Of a stretch of 64,000 nt of DNA, positions 17,389 to 26,600 are shown piece after piece. This DNA is from Chryseobacterium sp. 52 (GTDB lineage Bacteria > Bacteroidota > Bacteroidia > Flavobacteriales > Weeksellaceae). Within the stretch, counting starts at the first letter, position 1. Every line of letters begins with the position of its first letter. The DNA lies in NCBI RefSeq assembly GCF_002754245.1, contig NZ_PEEX01000001.1:496001-560000 (forward strand), given 5' to 3'. The notes under the pieces are model-generated. The model did no database searches, was not told the origin of the DNA, and saw only the letters and a list, made by a program, of their open reading frames with translations. The translations under genes were made by a program, and so were the position numbers.

Positions 17389-18972
17389 TTAGATCATCTT
17401 CAGACGCTCTTCTTCAAGGTCAATCTGGTATAATTGCTGGCGAATCACGTCTTCATTGATGGTAACATCTTTATTCAACTCTGAAAGATACTGTCTCTGG
17501 ACTTCCAGCATTTCAACAAAGATGATTTTATTTTTTTCATTCATCCAGCCGTCATCATTGGCTTTTGTTTTTTCTTCCCAGTGTTTCAACATCCTTTCCA
17601 CTCCCGCATGTCCCTGCAGTTCATTTTCATGTTTTGTTTTAAGAAATTGATAGACGTGCTGTTTAAGTTCATGCTTTATTTTCAATCTTGTCAGTTCTTC
17701 TTCCTCTTCATTCATAAAATCCTGAAATGCCCTTCCTTTACTGATAATATAAGGCAATGTAAGTCCCTGCACCAATAAAGTAAGCAGGATGACCACAAAT
17801 GTGATAAACAGGATAAGGTTTCTGTTGGGGAAAGGATCACCATTGCTAAGGGTAATAGGAATAGCAAGTGCCGCCGCCAGCGATACTACGCCTCTCATCC
17901 CTGTCCATCCAAGAAAAAGGGGCATGAGCAAACTTCTCCGTCTTGTGGATGCCCTCGGAGCAACACTTGGCCGAAAAACGTAGGTAGCCACCATGGCAGC
18001 ATAAGCGCTGATGATTCTCGCCAGAATAAGAACAGCAGTCACCAGTATCCCATATTGTATGGCTGTCATTAAAGGAATGCCTTCAGAACGCAGACCTCCC
18101 ACAATTTCAGGAAGCTCGAGACCAATGAGTAAGAAAACGATCCCGTTCAGTATGAATACAAAGCTTTCCCACACACTATGTCCTTTTATTCTGCTGGCAC
18201 TGTTTAGAAATATTAACCGTCTGGTCGACATAAATAAACCTCCGCATACTACAGCAAGTACACCTGAACTGTGAAACTGCTCTGCCACCCAGTACATGAT
18301 ATAAGGTTCTATAAGGGTCATTGCAATATCAGAAGAGGCGTCTGTAGGGAGTCTTTTATGAGCCTGTACGAAGATCCAGCCTAAAATCAGCCCGATTCCG
18401 GCACCTCCAATAACCATCCATATAAAACTAAGGGAAGCCTCCTGCCATACAAACTGTCCGGTACCAACGGCTATGAGTGCAAAACGGAAAATGATAAGTG
18501 AAGAGGCATCATTTAATAGGCTCTCTCCTTCCAGAATGGCAGAAGTTGTTTTAGGAATTTTCACAAATTTCATAATAGCTCCGGTACTCACAGCGTCAGG
18601 CGGAGACACAATCCCTCCCAGCAAAAACCCTAATGCAATTGTAAATCCCGGAATAAAATAGTTAGCCGCTATAGCGACCGACAATGCGGTGAAAAACACC
18701 ACTAAAAATGCAAAACTGCCTATAATACGCCACCATCTTTTCATTTCTTTAAAAGAAATCGCCCAGGAGGCTTCAAATAAGAGGGGTGGTAAAAATATAA
18801 AGAAAATAAGGTCGGGGTCCACCTTTACAACGGGAAGTCCCGGCACAAAACTTACTAACAGACCGAAGACGACCAGCAGAATCGGGTAAGCGATTTTCAG
18901 CTTAGTAGCCCACATATTCAGCAATACGATAGCCGCTATCATTGCCAGAAAAAAAGGTAAAATAGTATGCAT
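17389..18972 (-). CDS. Na+/H+ antiporter, CPA1 family
   Basis: 527 residues: about 12 transmembrane helices (residues 5-410) followed by a 110-residue charged cytoplasmic tail (NEEEEELTRLKIKHELKQHVYQFLKTKHENE...). Typical CPA1 segments are visible: FFIFLPPLLFEASW near 56-70, GGIVSPPDAVSTGAI near 115-130 and LEGESLLNDASSLI near 146-160, the last two carrying the conserved ion-binding acidic residues. It probably exchanges cytoplasmic Na+ for protons for pH and salt homeostasis. Single-gene unit. Confidence 0.93.
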   Translation of the reverse strand: MHTILPFFLAMIAAIVLLNMWATKLKIAYPILLVVFGLLVSFVPGLPVVKVDPDLIFFIFLPPLLFEASWAISFKEMKRWWRIIGSFAFLVVFFTALSVAIAANYFIPGFTIALGFLLGGIVSPPDAVSTGAIMKFVKIPKTTSAILEGESLLNDASSLIIFRFALIAVGTGQFVWQEASLSFIWMVIGGAGIGLILGWIFVQAHKRLPTDASSDIAMTLIEPYIMYWVAEQFHSSGVLAVVCGGLFMSTRRLIFLNSASRIKGHSVWESFVFILNGIVFLLIGLELPEIVGGLRSEGIPLMTAIQYGILVTAVLILARIISAYAAMVATYVFRPSVAPRASTRRRSLLMPLFLGWTGMRGVVSLAAALAIPITLSNGDPFPNRNLILFITFVVILLTLLVQGLTLPYIISKGRAFQDFMNEEEEELTRLKIKHELKQHVYQFLKTKHENELQGHAGVERMLKHWEEKTKANDDGWMNEKNKIIFVEMLEVQRQYLSELNKDVTINEDVIRQQLYQIDLEEERLKMI

Positions 18973-19184
18973 TGAAATCTTGTGTTTTTATTGTCCGCCC
19001 ATTTGACTGTACAATCTTTACAGGCTGGTTTTTACAAATATACAGTCAATTGTCTTTTCTTGTATTATTTTTTCTGATCATATTTGAACTTAATTTGAAA
19101 GTGTTTTAAAATCCTTTGAGCCCTCTTTAAAACTGTAAATCATTCACGAAAAATCTTTTTTTTATTAAAAATTTAAATTAAACA

Positions 19185-19218
19185 CGTCAAGTTTCGTCGC
19201 TTCTAATCTATATTTTTG
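19185..19218 (+). promoter_or_regulatory. WYL-locus operator/promoter copy B (M15 peptidase)
   Basis: CGTCAAGTTTCGTCG (19185-19199), an 11-bp spacer, then the -7 box TATTTTTG (19211-19218), 18 bp before the ATG of the M15 peptidase gene. The operator occupies the place of the usual -33 TTTG. Confidence 0.8.
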
Positions 19219-19236
19219 TTTTAAACAATACACATC

Positions 19237-19737
19237 ATGGACAAAGTCACAGAACAAAGAATAGACAAGCTTCATCCTTATGTAAGAGATGAAGTAAAGC
19301 AGATTATCAGAGAATGCGACGAAGCTCTAACCGGCAGAGCAAAAATCAGGATTACACAGGGACTAAGGTCTTTCGAGGAGCAGGAAAAGCTGTACGCTAT
19401 CGGAAGGATCACTTCAGGAAAAAAAGTTACCAATGCCAAAGCCGGACAGAGTATTCATAATTATGGTCTCGCGGTTGATATCTGTCTGATGATCGATGGA
19501 AAAACGGCAAGCTGGGATACCGTAAAAGACTGGGATAATGATAAAGTCGCCGACTGGTATGAGTGTGTAAAGATTTTCGCACGCCACGGCTGGGACTGGG
19601 GTGGAAACTGGAAGACTTTTAAGGACCTGCCCCACTTTGAAAAAAAGAATATTGAGACTAAAAAAGGACTGTTGAAAACGAGCTGGCGAACGCTATCAAA
19701 GATGCCAAGGGATCAGCAAAATTATATTCTGTTTTAA
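19237..19737 (+). CDS. M15-family peptidase, phage-endolysin-like (L-Ala-D-Glu / D-Ala-D-Ala peptidase)
   Basis: 166 residues with no signal peptide. The M15 zinc site is seen as SIHNYGLAVD (72-81; ligands His74 and Asp81) and the third histidine in PHFE (His133). The N-terminal ITQGLRSFEEQEKLYAIGR is the usual substrate-cleft segment. Its size and lack of a signal resemble phage endolysins of the T5/A500 type, which cleave stem peptides of peptidoglycan after release by a holin. No holin is seen nearby. It has its own operator-bearing promoter (copy B), so it belongs to the WYL-linked gene set. Confidence 0.9.
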   Translation: MDKVTEQRIDKLHPYVRDEVKQIIRECDEALTGRAKIRITQGLRSFEEQEKLYAIGRITSGKKVTNAKAGQSIHNYGLAVDICLMIDGKTASWDTVKDWDNDKVADWYECVKIFARHGWDWGGNWKTFKDLPHFEKKNIETKKGLLKTSWRTLSKMPRDQQNYILF

Positions 19738-19766
19738 TTCCCTTTTATTTGAAAATAATTATAATA

Positions 19767-19800
19767 CGACAAGTTCTGTCGCTTCCCCGCCCTACCTTTG
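19767..19800 (+). promoter_or_regulatory. WYL-locus operator/promoter copy C (patatin)
   Basis: CGACAAGTTCTGTCG (19767-19781), perfectly symmetric in its outer 5-bp arms, an 11-bp spacer, then TACCTTTG (19793-19800). The inferred start near 19807 gives a leader of about 120 nt containing a long hairpin. Confidence 0.82.
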
Positions 19801-19823
19801 TTTTATAAGAAAATGTTAGTTAA

Positions 19824-19889
19824 CTGAGATCTCAATACTAAAACCGGCATCTGCTTTCAAGGGCAGAAAGTTGGTTTTAGTTGTCTCAG
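19824..19889 (+). ncRNA. Structured RNA in the leader of the patatin gene
   Basis: Three nested stems are exact complements: CTGAGA (19824-19829) with TCTCAG (19884-19889), ACTAAAACC (19837-19845) with GGTTTTAGT (19873-19881), and TCTGC (19850-19854) with GCAGA (19863-19867). No T-run follows, so it is not a standard terminator. It lies wholly between the promoter and the ATG and could control translation or RNA stability. The class is unknown. Confidence 0.6.
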
Positions 19890-19928
19890 GGCCTTAATTT
19901 TATCTTTTAAAAACCAACAAAACATCAC

Positions 19929-20966
19929 ATGAAAAAGACAACCATTCTTTCTTTGGACGGGGGCGGAATAAGGGGTATTATTACCTGTATTATTCTCCGC
20001 TACATAGAAGAACAGCTTCAGTATCATGATAATCCGGGAGCCAAACTCGGTGATTATTTTGATCTGGTAGCCGGAAGCAGTACAGGAGGACTTATTGCTT
20101 CTATTATTCTATGTCCCGATGAGCACCGAAAAGCCAAATATTCTATCCAGAAAGGATTAGAATTATATGCTGAAAAGGGCGGCGACATCTTTCAGGTTTC
20201 TTTTTGGGAAAAGCTGGTCAATCCGTTTGGTCTGCTTAATGAAAAAATTTCTCAGGAAGCACTTGAAAAAAATCTGAATGACTTTTTTGGAAAACTGGAA
20301 CTTAAAGAATTCATAAAACCATGTTTAATAACCAGTTACGATATTGAAAACAGAAGAGCAAAGCTTTTTAATTCCAGGGAAGCCCATCTGAGTACAGATA
20401 ATTTTTACGTAAAAGATATCTGCAGAGCAACATCAGCAGCACCCACTTATTTCAGTCCGGTGCAGATCAAGTCTATGTACGGGCAGGTCTTCAGCCTGAT
20501 TGACGGCGGAATGTTTGCTAATAATCCTGCGTTGTGTGCTTATGCGGAAGCAAGAAAAATTCCTTTTGCCGAAGTATTAAAAAGCCATCTGAAAGCCAAT
20601 CATCCCGGTGTGAATGATATGATTATCGTTTCTATCGGAACGGGTATTGAATCCAGACCTTATTCTTTTAAAAAGCTGCAAAAGTCTGGAAAAATAGGCT
20701 GGGTAAATCCAATCATTGATATATTAATGTCTGCCAATGCAGAAACCGTAGATTATCAGCTCTGTCAGATGTTTCAGACGTTGGGACAGAGAAATCAGAA
20801 AAATTATTACCGTCTGAATCCGTCATTAAAAAATGCATCTCCGGGGATGGACAATGTGAGAAGATCAAATATTGAAAACCTGATCCAGGCAGGACTGAGC
20901 TATATCGATGATAACAGGGAAACACTGAATCAGATTGTACAGAAACTGATCAGAAATAAAATATAA
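19929..20966 (+). CDS. Patatin-like phospholipase, cytoplasmic
   Basis: 345 residues. The oxyanion-hole motif GGGIRG is at 11-16, the nucleophile elbow GSSTG at 49-53 (Ser51), and the catalytic aspartate in DGG at 192-194, followed by FANNPA: a complete Ser-Asp dyad. There is no signal peptide or membrane helix, so it should act on lipids from inside the cell. It resembles the CBASS effector CapV in length and order, but no CD-NTase gene is near. It has its own operator promoter (copy C) and a hairpin leader, which suggests tight control of a harmful activity. Confidence 0.92.
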   Translation: MKKTTILSLDGGGIRGIITCIILRYIEEQLQYHDNPGAKLGDYFDLVAGSSTGGLIASIILCPDEHRKAKYSIQKGLELYAEKGGDIFQVSFWEKLVNPFGLLNEKISQEALEKNLNDFFGKLELKEFIKPCLITSYDIENRRAKLFNSREAHLSTDNFYVKDICRATSAAPTYFSPVQIKSMYGQVFSLIDGGMFANNPALCAYAEARKIPFAEVLKSHLKANHPGVNDMIIVSIGTGIESRPYSFKKLQKSGKIGWVNPIIDILMSANAETVDYQLCQMFQTLGQRNQKNYYRLNPSLKNASPGMDNVRRSNIENLIQAGLSYIDDNRETLNQIVQKLIRNKI

Positions 20967-21039
20967 GCTTTTAACCTTATAACTATCCAATATAAGCTTA
21001 AAAGATAATATTTAAAAATTATAAAAAGTTTTTTTAACA

Positions 21040-21073
21040 CGTCAAGTTTTGTCGTCTTCCCTCACTACTTTTG
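21040..21073 (+). promoter_or_regulatory. WYL-locus operator/promoter copy D (56-aa protein)
   Basis: CGTCAAGTTTTGTCG (21040-21054), an 11-bp spacer, then TACTTTTG (21066-21073). It drives a leader of about 120 nt ending at the ATG at 21199. The whole promoter-leader is repeated at 21383. Confidence 0.82.
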
Positions 21074-21118
21074 GAGTATAAACAAAGACACAAAAAAGCA
21101 AACCATAAAATTTTACAA

Positions 21119-21165
21119 AGCCTTTGAATTCACCATTTATCAATGCTGGACAGCCAGAAATATGT
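21119..21165 (+). repeat. Conserved leader block, copy 1
   Basis: Starts CCTTTGAAT 81 bp after the operator start and includes GGACAGCCAGAA followed by TATGT. It is about 80% identical by eye to 21464-21511. One indel breaks any common reading frame, so conservation appears to be at the RNA or DNA level. Confidence 0.65.
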
Positions 21166-21198
21166 TTAAAACATAACCCCAACATCACAAGACAAAAT

Positions 21199-21369
21199 AT
21201 GGAAACACCAGATCACAATCCAGATATACTTTTCGATGAAGATCTCTATACTATTGAATGGAGCGACATCGAACATGCAGAGATGGACTATGAGAACTAT
21301 CTCAACGACATTGAAAACTTTTTCAGGGAAGATTTCACAGATGGTATTCCTGAAGAAAATATCTACTAA
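21199..21369 (+). CDS. Small acidic protein, 56 aa, unrecognised
   Basis: Begins METPDHNPD and ends GIPEENIY. It is strongly acidic (about 18 Asp/Glu against one Arg and no Lys), with no signal or membrane segment and a helix-like middle (SDIEHAEMDYENYLNDIENFF). The ATG at 21199 is preferred to an in-frame TTG at 21124, because that TTG falls in the conserved leader block, where a second copy has an indel. Such acidic proteins can be DNA mimics, chaperones or immunity proteins; nothing here decides between these. It is driven by promoter copy D. Confidence 0.7.
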   Translation: METPDHNPDILFDEDLYTIEWSDIEHAEMDYENYLNDIENFFREDFTDGIPEENIY

Positions 21370-21382
21370 ATACATTTTATCA

Positions 21383-21416
21383 CGACAAGTTCTGACGCTG
21401 TCCGGAATTATCTTTG
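21383..21416 (+). promoter_or_regulatory. WYL-locus operator/promoter copy E (structural operon)
   Basis: CGACAAGTTCTGACG (21383-21397; one mismatch in the right arm), an 11-bp spacer, then TATCTTTG (21409-21416). It lies upstream of the three-gene operon that starts at 21680, with a leader of about 255 nt. Confidence 0.75.
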
Positions 21417-21679
21417 AAACACCTAATCAAGACACCAGACATCATCCCATAATCATTCAAAATCACCTTTGAATCCATCATTCACAAAATGCCGGACAGC
21501 CAGAATTATGTCTGAAAATAACCAAAAAAACAATAAAAAATGAATCACAACATGAAATGCACAAGTGGGCATAAGTTCTACCACTTAAAAAATTAAAACC
21601 TTTTTAAGAGCTTCTGTAAAAAGACTCTTAAAACCATAATCTATTTATTAACCCAAAACAAAATCACACTGTTTTTATT
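21417..21679 (+). other. Long leader of the structural operon
   Basis: Contains the second conserved leader block (21464-21511), a possible 18-codon ORF (21540-21596, starting MNHNMKC), a stem AAGTGG/CCACTT (21563-21568 with 21581-21586) and a stem TTTTAAGAG/CTCTTAAAA (21602-21610 with 21625-21633). None of the stems is followed by a T-run. Leader regulation is likely, but the mechanism is unknown. Confidence 0.45.
21464..21511 (+). repeat. Conserved leader block, copy 2
   Basis: CCTTTGAATCC followed by GGACAGCCAGAATTATGT; the second copy of the block at 21119-21165, at nearly the same distance (83 against 81 bp) from its operator. Confidence 0.65.
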
Positions 21680-22321
21680 ATGAAAACAAAACAAGAATTA
21701 AGGCTCAAATTCGAGAACGGAGACAAGCCTACACAAGACCATTTCTGGGAATGGCAAGACTCTTACTGGCATAAGGATGAGAAGATAGAAATGTCCAAAA
21801 TTGCAGGTCTGGAAAACGGATTTCCGCGTTTCAATGACTTTTATGCCGAAGCAGATGAAGCCGGAAACGCTTCACTGGCTCATTTGCAGGTCAGAAGGAT
21901 CTTTATAAAACCAGGAACATTGCATATTCCCGATATGTTTGCAACCGGAATGGGCATATCCGAATTAACCCTTGCCAGCAGCCTTCTTACAATCGGAACG
22001 GATGCTTTCAGCAACAATGCATTAAAAACTTTAACCATTCCGGAAAATGTATCCATCATTAGTGAGCGGGCTTTTTCATCCAATCAGCTGACCTCAGTAA
22101 TCATCCCTGAAAGCGTCAAAGAAATTAAAGATTCTGCTTTTACTTACAATAAGCTCGGCGGATTATATATTCCCGCGAGTGTCGCAAAGATCGGCCCAAA
22201 CGCATTCAACTATAATCCTGAAGTATCTACTGTAATGCTGGATAGGTACACCCAGTATTATCCTGATTCTTTTGACCCCAAAACAAGGGTTGTTGGCGGA
22301 ACTCTGATCAGTGACATGTAA
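21680..22321 (+). CDS. BspA-type leucine-rich-repeat protein with shared N-terminal module
   Basis: 213 residues, no signal peptide. Residues 1-45 (KTKQELRLKFENGDKP.., FWEWQDSYWHKDEKI) match the N-terminus of the next gene product. After a linker, residues 90-190 carry LRR_5/BspA-like units of the form ALKTLTIPENVSIISERAF and SVIIPESVKEIKDSAF, which usually bind proteins or surfaces. The lack of a signal suggests it is held in the cytosol or assembled into a particle. It is first in an operon with the next two genes (gaps 15 and 30 bp). Confidence 0.85.
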   Translation: MKTKQELRLKFENGDKPTQDHFWEWQDSYWHKDEKIEMSKIAGLENGFPRFNDFYAEADEAGNASLAHLQVRRIFIKPGTLHIPDMFATGMGISELTLASSLLTIGTDAFSNNALKTLTIPENVSIISERAFSSNQLTSVIIPESVKEIKDSAFTYNKLGGLYIPASVAKIGPNAFNYNPEVSTVMLDRYTQYYPDSFDPKTRVVGGTLISDM

Positions 22322-22336
22322 ATTAAAGACAATATA

Positions 22337-23602
22337 ATGAAAACAAAACAGGAAATAAAACAATACTTCGAAAACGGAGACATTCCCAATCAGGAAGAGT
22401 TCTGGGAATGGCAGGATGCTTACTGGCATAAAGAAGAAAATATTGCCCAGGATAACGTCAGCGGACTGAAAGATGCTTTAAATGCTAAGCTTAGCAGGCC
22501 ACAGGCAGGAACAGGTTTTTATATTATTGCCCATAACGGGGATATTACCAGTTACTCCAAGTTAAATCTACAGTCTTACAATATTCCTTACTGGAATGGA
22601 TCAAGTCTTACAAGCAGCAGCATCTATCACAGTAATGATAAAACAGGTCTGGGAACGCAAACTCCTACGGAAATGCTTGAAGTAGCAGGAAATATCAAAA
22701 CTTCAGGACTGATTGTTTCTAATCTTCCGGCAGCGAATATCAATTACACCAAGAATCTGGTGGCGAAAGATGACGGAACAATCGGATGGGAAGCTAAATC
22801 TGTCTCTTCCGGAACTTACATCCCATTATCCGGAACAGTAGCCGGGAAGCCTATTTCAGGAAGCCTTGAACTGATGACGGAACAGCCTGAAGAAAATAAT
22901 ATGATCTACAGGAATAACGTAGATACAGGAGTAAGAAATGAAATCGGTTTTTATCCTTCAGGAATGATGATCTCATCTATAAACACTGCTCAAAATAGGG
23001 TCGTGTCCAAAATAGATCTTTCCAATGACGCTCTATATGTATCGGGTCCTTCTTCGCAGCTGTCTATGGATCAGGAAAGAACTACCCTCGCCTACTACAG
23101 TGGCCGGGCTATGAAAGGAATTGTAATAGATTCCAATATTGACGATCCCATTACAATCATGCATATATCACCTTCGGGCAAACCCAGAGGTCTTACAGGA
23201 GACGAATATTATGGAGATTATGCCGAATCCAAGGATTATATCCAAAAGCAATATGTAGACAAAAAAATGTCCTATTCCCGCGAGGAAGTAAGAACGGAAG
23301 GCACCTGGATCAATGGCAAACCTGTCTATAAAAAAACTCTTTTTTTCGACCAGATTCCAAGAACCGGGGAGATTGATCTAGGAAAGTATATTCCGGACAT
23401 TGAAACCATCGTTTCCAACGAAATGTTTACCGAATGGTGGGCTTTGGATATGGCATTCGCCGGCAACCAGTGGAGAAGCCAGATTTTCATCTCTGTAGAA
23501 ACGAAACTCATCAAAATTGAATTTCTGAAAGAGCCTGATTACGATTATTCCGCAATTAATTCCTTTACCATCACCCTGGAATACACAAAAAGAACTGATT
23601 AA
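22337..23602 (+). CDS. Tail-fibre-like protein with shared N-terminal module
   Basis: 421 residues, no signal peptide. It shares the N-terminal module (KTKQEIKQYFENGDIPNQEE, FWEWQDAYWHKEENI) with the preceding protein. After it come fibre-like beta repeats, including GLGTQTPTEMLEVAGNIKTSGL, a 'GxGTxxPxxxLxVxGN' unit common in Bacteroidota phage-tail and adhesin proteins, and TKNLVAKDDGTIGWEAK. The C-terminal 120 residues (KKTLFFDQIPRTGEIDLGKYIPDIETIVSNE) look like a compact receptor-binding or carbohydrate-binding tip. Inferred role: a fibre docked by the N-terminal module onto a shared partner, possibly the 1246-aa protein. Confidence 0.8.
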   Translation: MKTKQEIKQYFENGDIPNQEEFWEWQDAYWHKEENIAQDNVSGLKDALNAKLSRPQAGTGFYIIAHNGDITSYSKLNLQSYNIPYWNGSSLTSSSIYHSNDKTGLGTQTPTEMLEVAGNIKTSGLIVSNLPAANINYTKNLVAKDDGTIGWEAKSVSSGTYIPLSGTVAGKPISGSLELMTEQPEENNMIYRNNVDTGVRNEIGFYPSGMMISSINTAQNRVVSKIDLSNDALYVSGPSSQLSMDQERTTLAYYSGRAMKGIVIDSNIDDPITIMHISPSGKPRGLTGDEYYGDYAESKDYIQKQYVDKKMSYSREEVRTEGTWINGKPVYKKTLFFDQIPRTGEIDLGKYIPDIETIVSNEMFTEWWALDMAFAGNQWRSQIFISVETKLIKIEFLKEPDYDYSAINSFTITLEYTKRTD

Positions 23603-23632
23603 CAATAACAAAAACAACAACACAATATTAAA

Positions 23633-26600
23633 ATGGCAACAAACGACACAACCAACAACGCTTCACAAACTCTTTTCAGATTTGTAAGCCTGAGAAATCC
23701 TCAATTAACAGAAACTAAAGAAAAAAACTTAGGTTTCATCCACAGACCTCAAAAAGGTTTAACCAGCTTTTTTGATTCTTATATCAATCCTGCTGATTCT
23801 GCACTGACAAAATTCCAGGCTATGGAACGTGCTTCAAAGTCTTTCAATCCTACGGGTTTTGAAACGGAACTTAAAATAGAAGAAGGAGGCTACGCAGAAA
23901 TTCTGAAAATAGGAAGAAAAATTTCAAAACAGGAAGAGCTGACCGCGCTGGAAGAAAGTGCAGCAATCAACGCTTATCAATCCACCTCTAAAGATCAGGT
24001 CAGCATTTTATGGGATAACCTGATGTATCAAACGGCGTCCCAAAACAATTTTTATGTGAAAGAAGCTGTAGCTCACATCTTGAGAGCCCTTCATTTCGGA
24101 TATGTATGCACCCTTGCGTCAACGGACGAACTGGTAAAAATCAACGGTTCTGATCTCAAAGCAAAAGCGCTTGAAGCAAGAATTGTTCTTCCAATGAAAT
24201 TTTTTGGAGACGGCTACGAAGGCGAAGGTTCCGGAACAGGAAACCCTACTTCCCGTCAGCCCTTCACCGTGGGGAAATCTGCTATTGGAGACGATCCTAT
24301 TAACGAAACCAAAGCCGTTCTTTCTGTTCCTGCTAAAGAACAGCTAAAAGCCGAAGGTGAAAAAATTCTGGAACTTACGAACCTTAATTTAGAAAAAGAC
24401 AGTTTAAATGTTCTAAAATCTGAACTGGAAAAAGTACAGAAAATTTACCAGAAAACAAGAAACAAAGCGTATGATGAGGCTTATAAAGAATATCTTGCCG
24501 CGAATCAGCCGGCACTTGACAGGTACAGAGCTCAACTAAAAGAAATTCAGGACCAGATCACAAAGGAAATGACAGAGCAGGAAATCAATGCTTTGTATGC
24601 AAAGCTTGAAGAGCCTTCAATTCCTCCATTCGTCTTCACGTATAAGGATGAGATCAATTTCGGAGACTTCAAAGAAATGCTTTCATTGAATTCACTAAAA
24701 ATCTTCGTTGACAAATTTACCGCATTAACCAGCGGACAAAAACCTGAAGACGGTTTTGATTTCACAAAAATAAGTGTGGTATCCGACAGAAAGCTTCAGC
24801 TTGGAGCAGCAGTAGTTTCCATCACAGATGAGTTTGATACGTATCCTGAAGTCTTTGAAAAAATTGATGAAGAGCATGCTGCAAAATCTCAGAGCCTGTA
24901 TAATAAAACACCGGCTCAGGAACAAACATTTGCCAGCCTTGGAGGAATCCTTGTCCCTGTAGCTGATTCTTTTACACAATATGCGGCTAAAGTAACACCA
25001 AGATCATATTATTTAAAGGCAACACCTCAGGGAAGCATTTTTGCAGGCAGTCCGGCCTACCTTACATTCTATTATCAGGCAGATAGTTCAGCCTGGGGAA
25101 TCGCATCCGCTAAATTATTAATGATCTCAGATGTAGGTAATTTTGATGAGAGCTATAACAATATCGAAGTAGTCGATAATAAAGTGACTCTTGCTTCAAT
25201 TATGGTGGGCAAGTTCAGCAAATACATCCGAAACATCCAGATCAAAATCTACTTTAATAATGGTAAAGAGGCTTCACTGGATCTTTCAGGAATAGAACCT
25301 AACCAGGCCTATACTGACGTCTTATACGTTGAAGATATTAAAGATGAAACCGGAAATCCGGGCGGTGGTATTGAAAATCCTAAACCGGGAACTTTCATCC
25401 CTAAACATTTCGGTGTAAAGAGATTGGGTATTGCAGATTATCTGAAAGTAGAGCAAAGCGTTCACGCCTACGTTCCTGGAGAAGTCTCCAATATTGAGAA
25501 CGTAATGGCCAGCGAACTGCGTCATAAGTCTTCTGTAGCCAGAGATTATTCTGAAATTACAGATACCACTTCTGAATCTATTGAAACAGAGAAGATTTCT
25601 GACACTACAAAAGCGGACAGAAATGAAATGCAGACAGAAATCGCTCAAGAACTTAAAAAGGAACAGGCAATTACCGCGAGCACCAAGTTTACCTACGACA
25701 CAAAAGTAATGAAGTACGAGATAGGTGGAACCTATGCCAACAATACTTCACAGCAGGACAGTACCAAACAGGCCGTAAAAAAATCTCAGGAGATCACAGA
25801 GCGTGCCATGGAACGTGTCCTTACAAAGATCAATCAGGAACGTGTGCAGAAAATCATTAAAGAGTTTACCGAAACCAATGTACATGAATTTGATAACAGA
25901 GGCCAGGCCAGCCAGGAAAATCCTCAGCACATTACCGGAGTATACAGATGGGTCGATAAAAAAATGAAAAACCAGATCTACAACTACGGTAAACGTACGA
26001 TGTTTGAATTCATGATTCCGGAACCGGCAAGACTTCATACTCTGGCTACCGCAGTATCGAAAGCAGACATGCTTACCGCTCCGGCAGATCCAAGAAAAGC
26101 TGAAAAACCGTGGGGTATGGCAAGCGCTCAGGTGGCTACCAAAGATCAGGTAGAATATTGGGCTAATATCTATAACGTTAAACTTACAGAACTTCCAAAG
26201 TCCCCTATCAATATTATTTTAGGAAAGCAATGGGAAAAAGTAGACGGAAACGAAGAATACAGACACAGAACGATCGACATTCCTGTGAACTACGAAGCAA
26301 GCAGTGTAAAAATGTTCTATGGTTTTGAAAGAGACAGAAAAGGATCGAGTACGCTTTATACCAGCAACTTTGCAGGAGGAATGGTTCCTTTCCCAAATGG
26401 AGGTACTTCTATTGATGCTACCGCTTACTTCACGCCTCAAAACGTTACAGGATCTTATGATTTCGTGTACAAATGCAGCAACATTGATTCAGTAAATATT
26501 GCGTTTGAGATTACATGTAAACTTTCCCAGGCGTTCATGAAATCATGGATTCAGGAAAACTTTACAGCCATCATCAAAGCGTATGACGAAGCGTATGCTG

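Noticed and set aside
17456-17650. 64-aa plus-strand ORF downstream of operator copy A
   Set aside because: It lies fully antisense to the antiporter gene, has no recognisable features and no support other than being open.
19929-20966. CBASS system with a CapV-type patatin effector
   Set aside because: The patatin resembles CapV, but no CD-NTase or Cap2/Cap3 gene is in the window.
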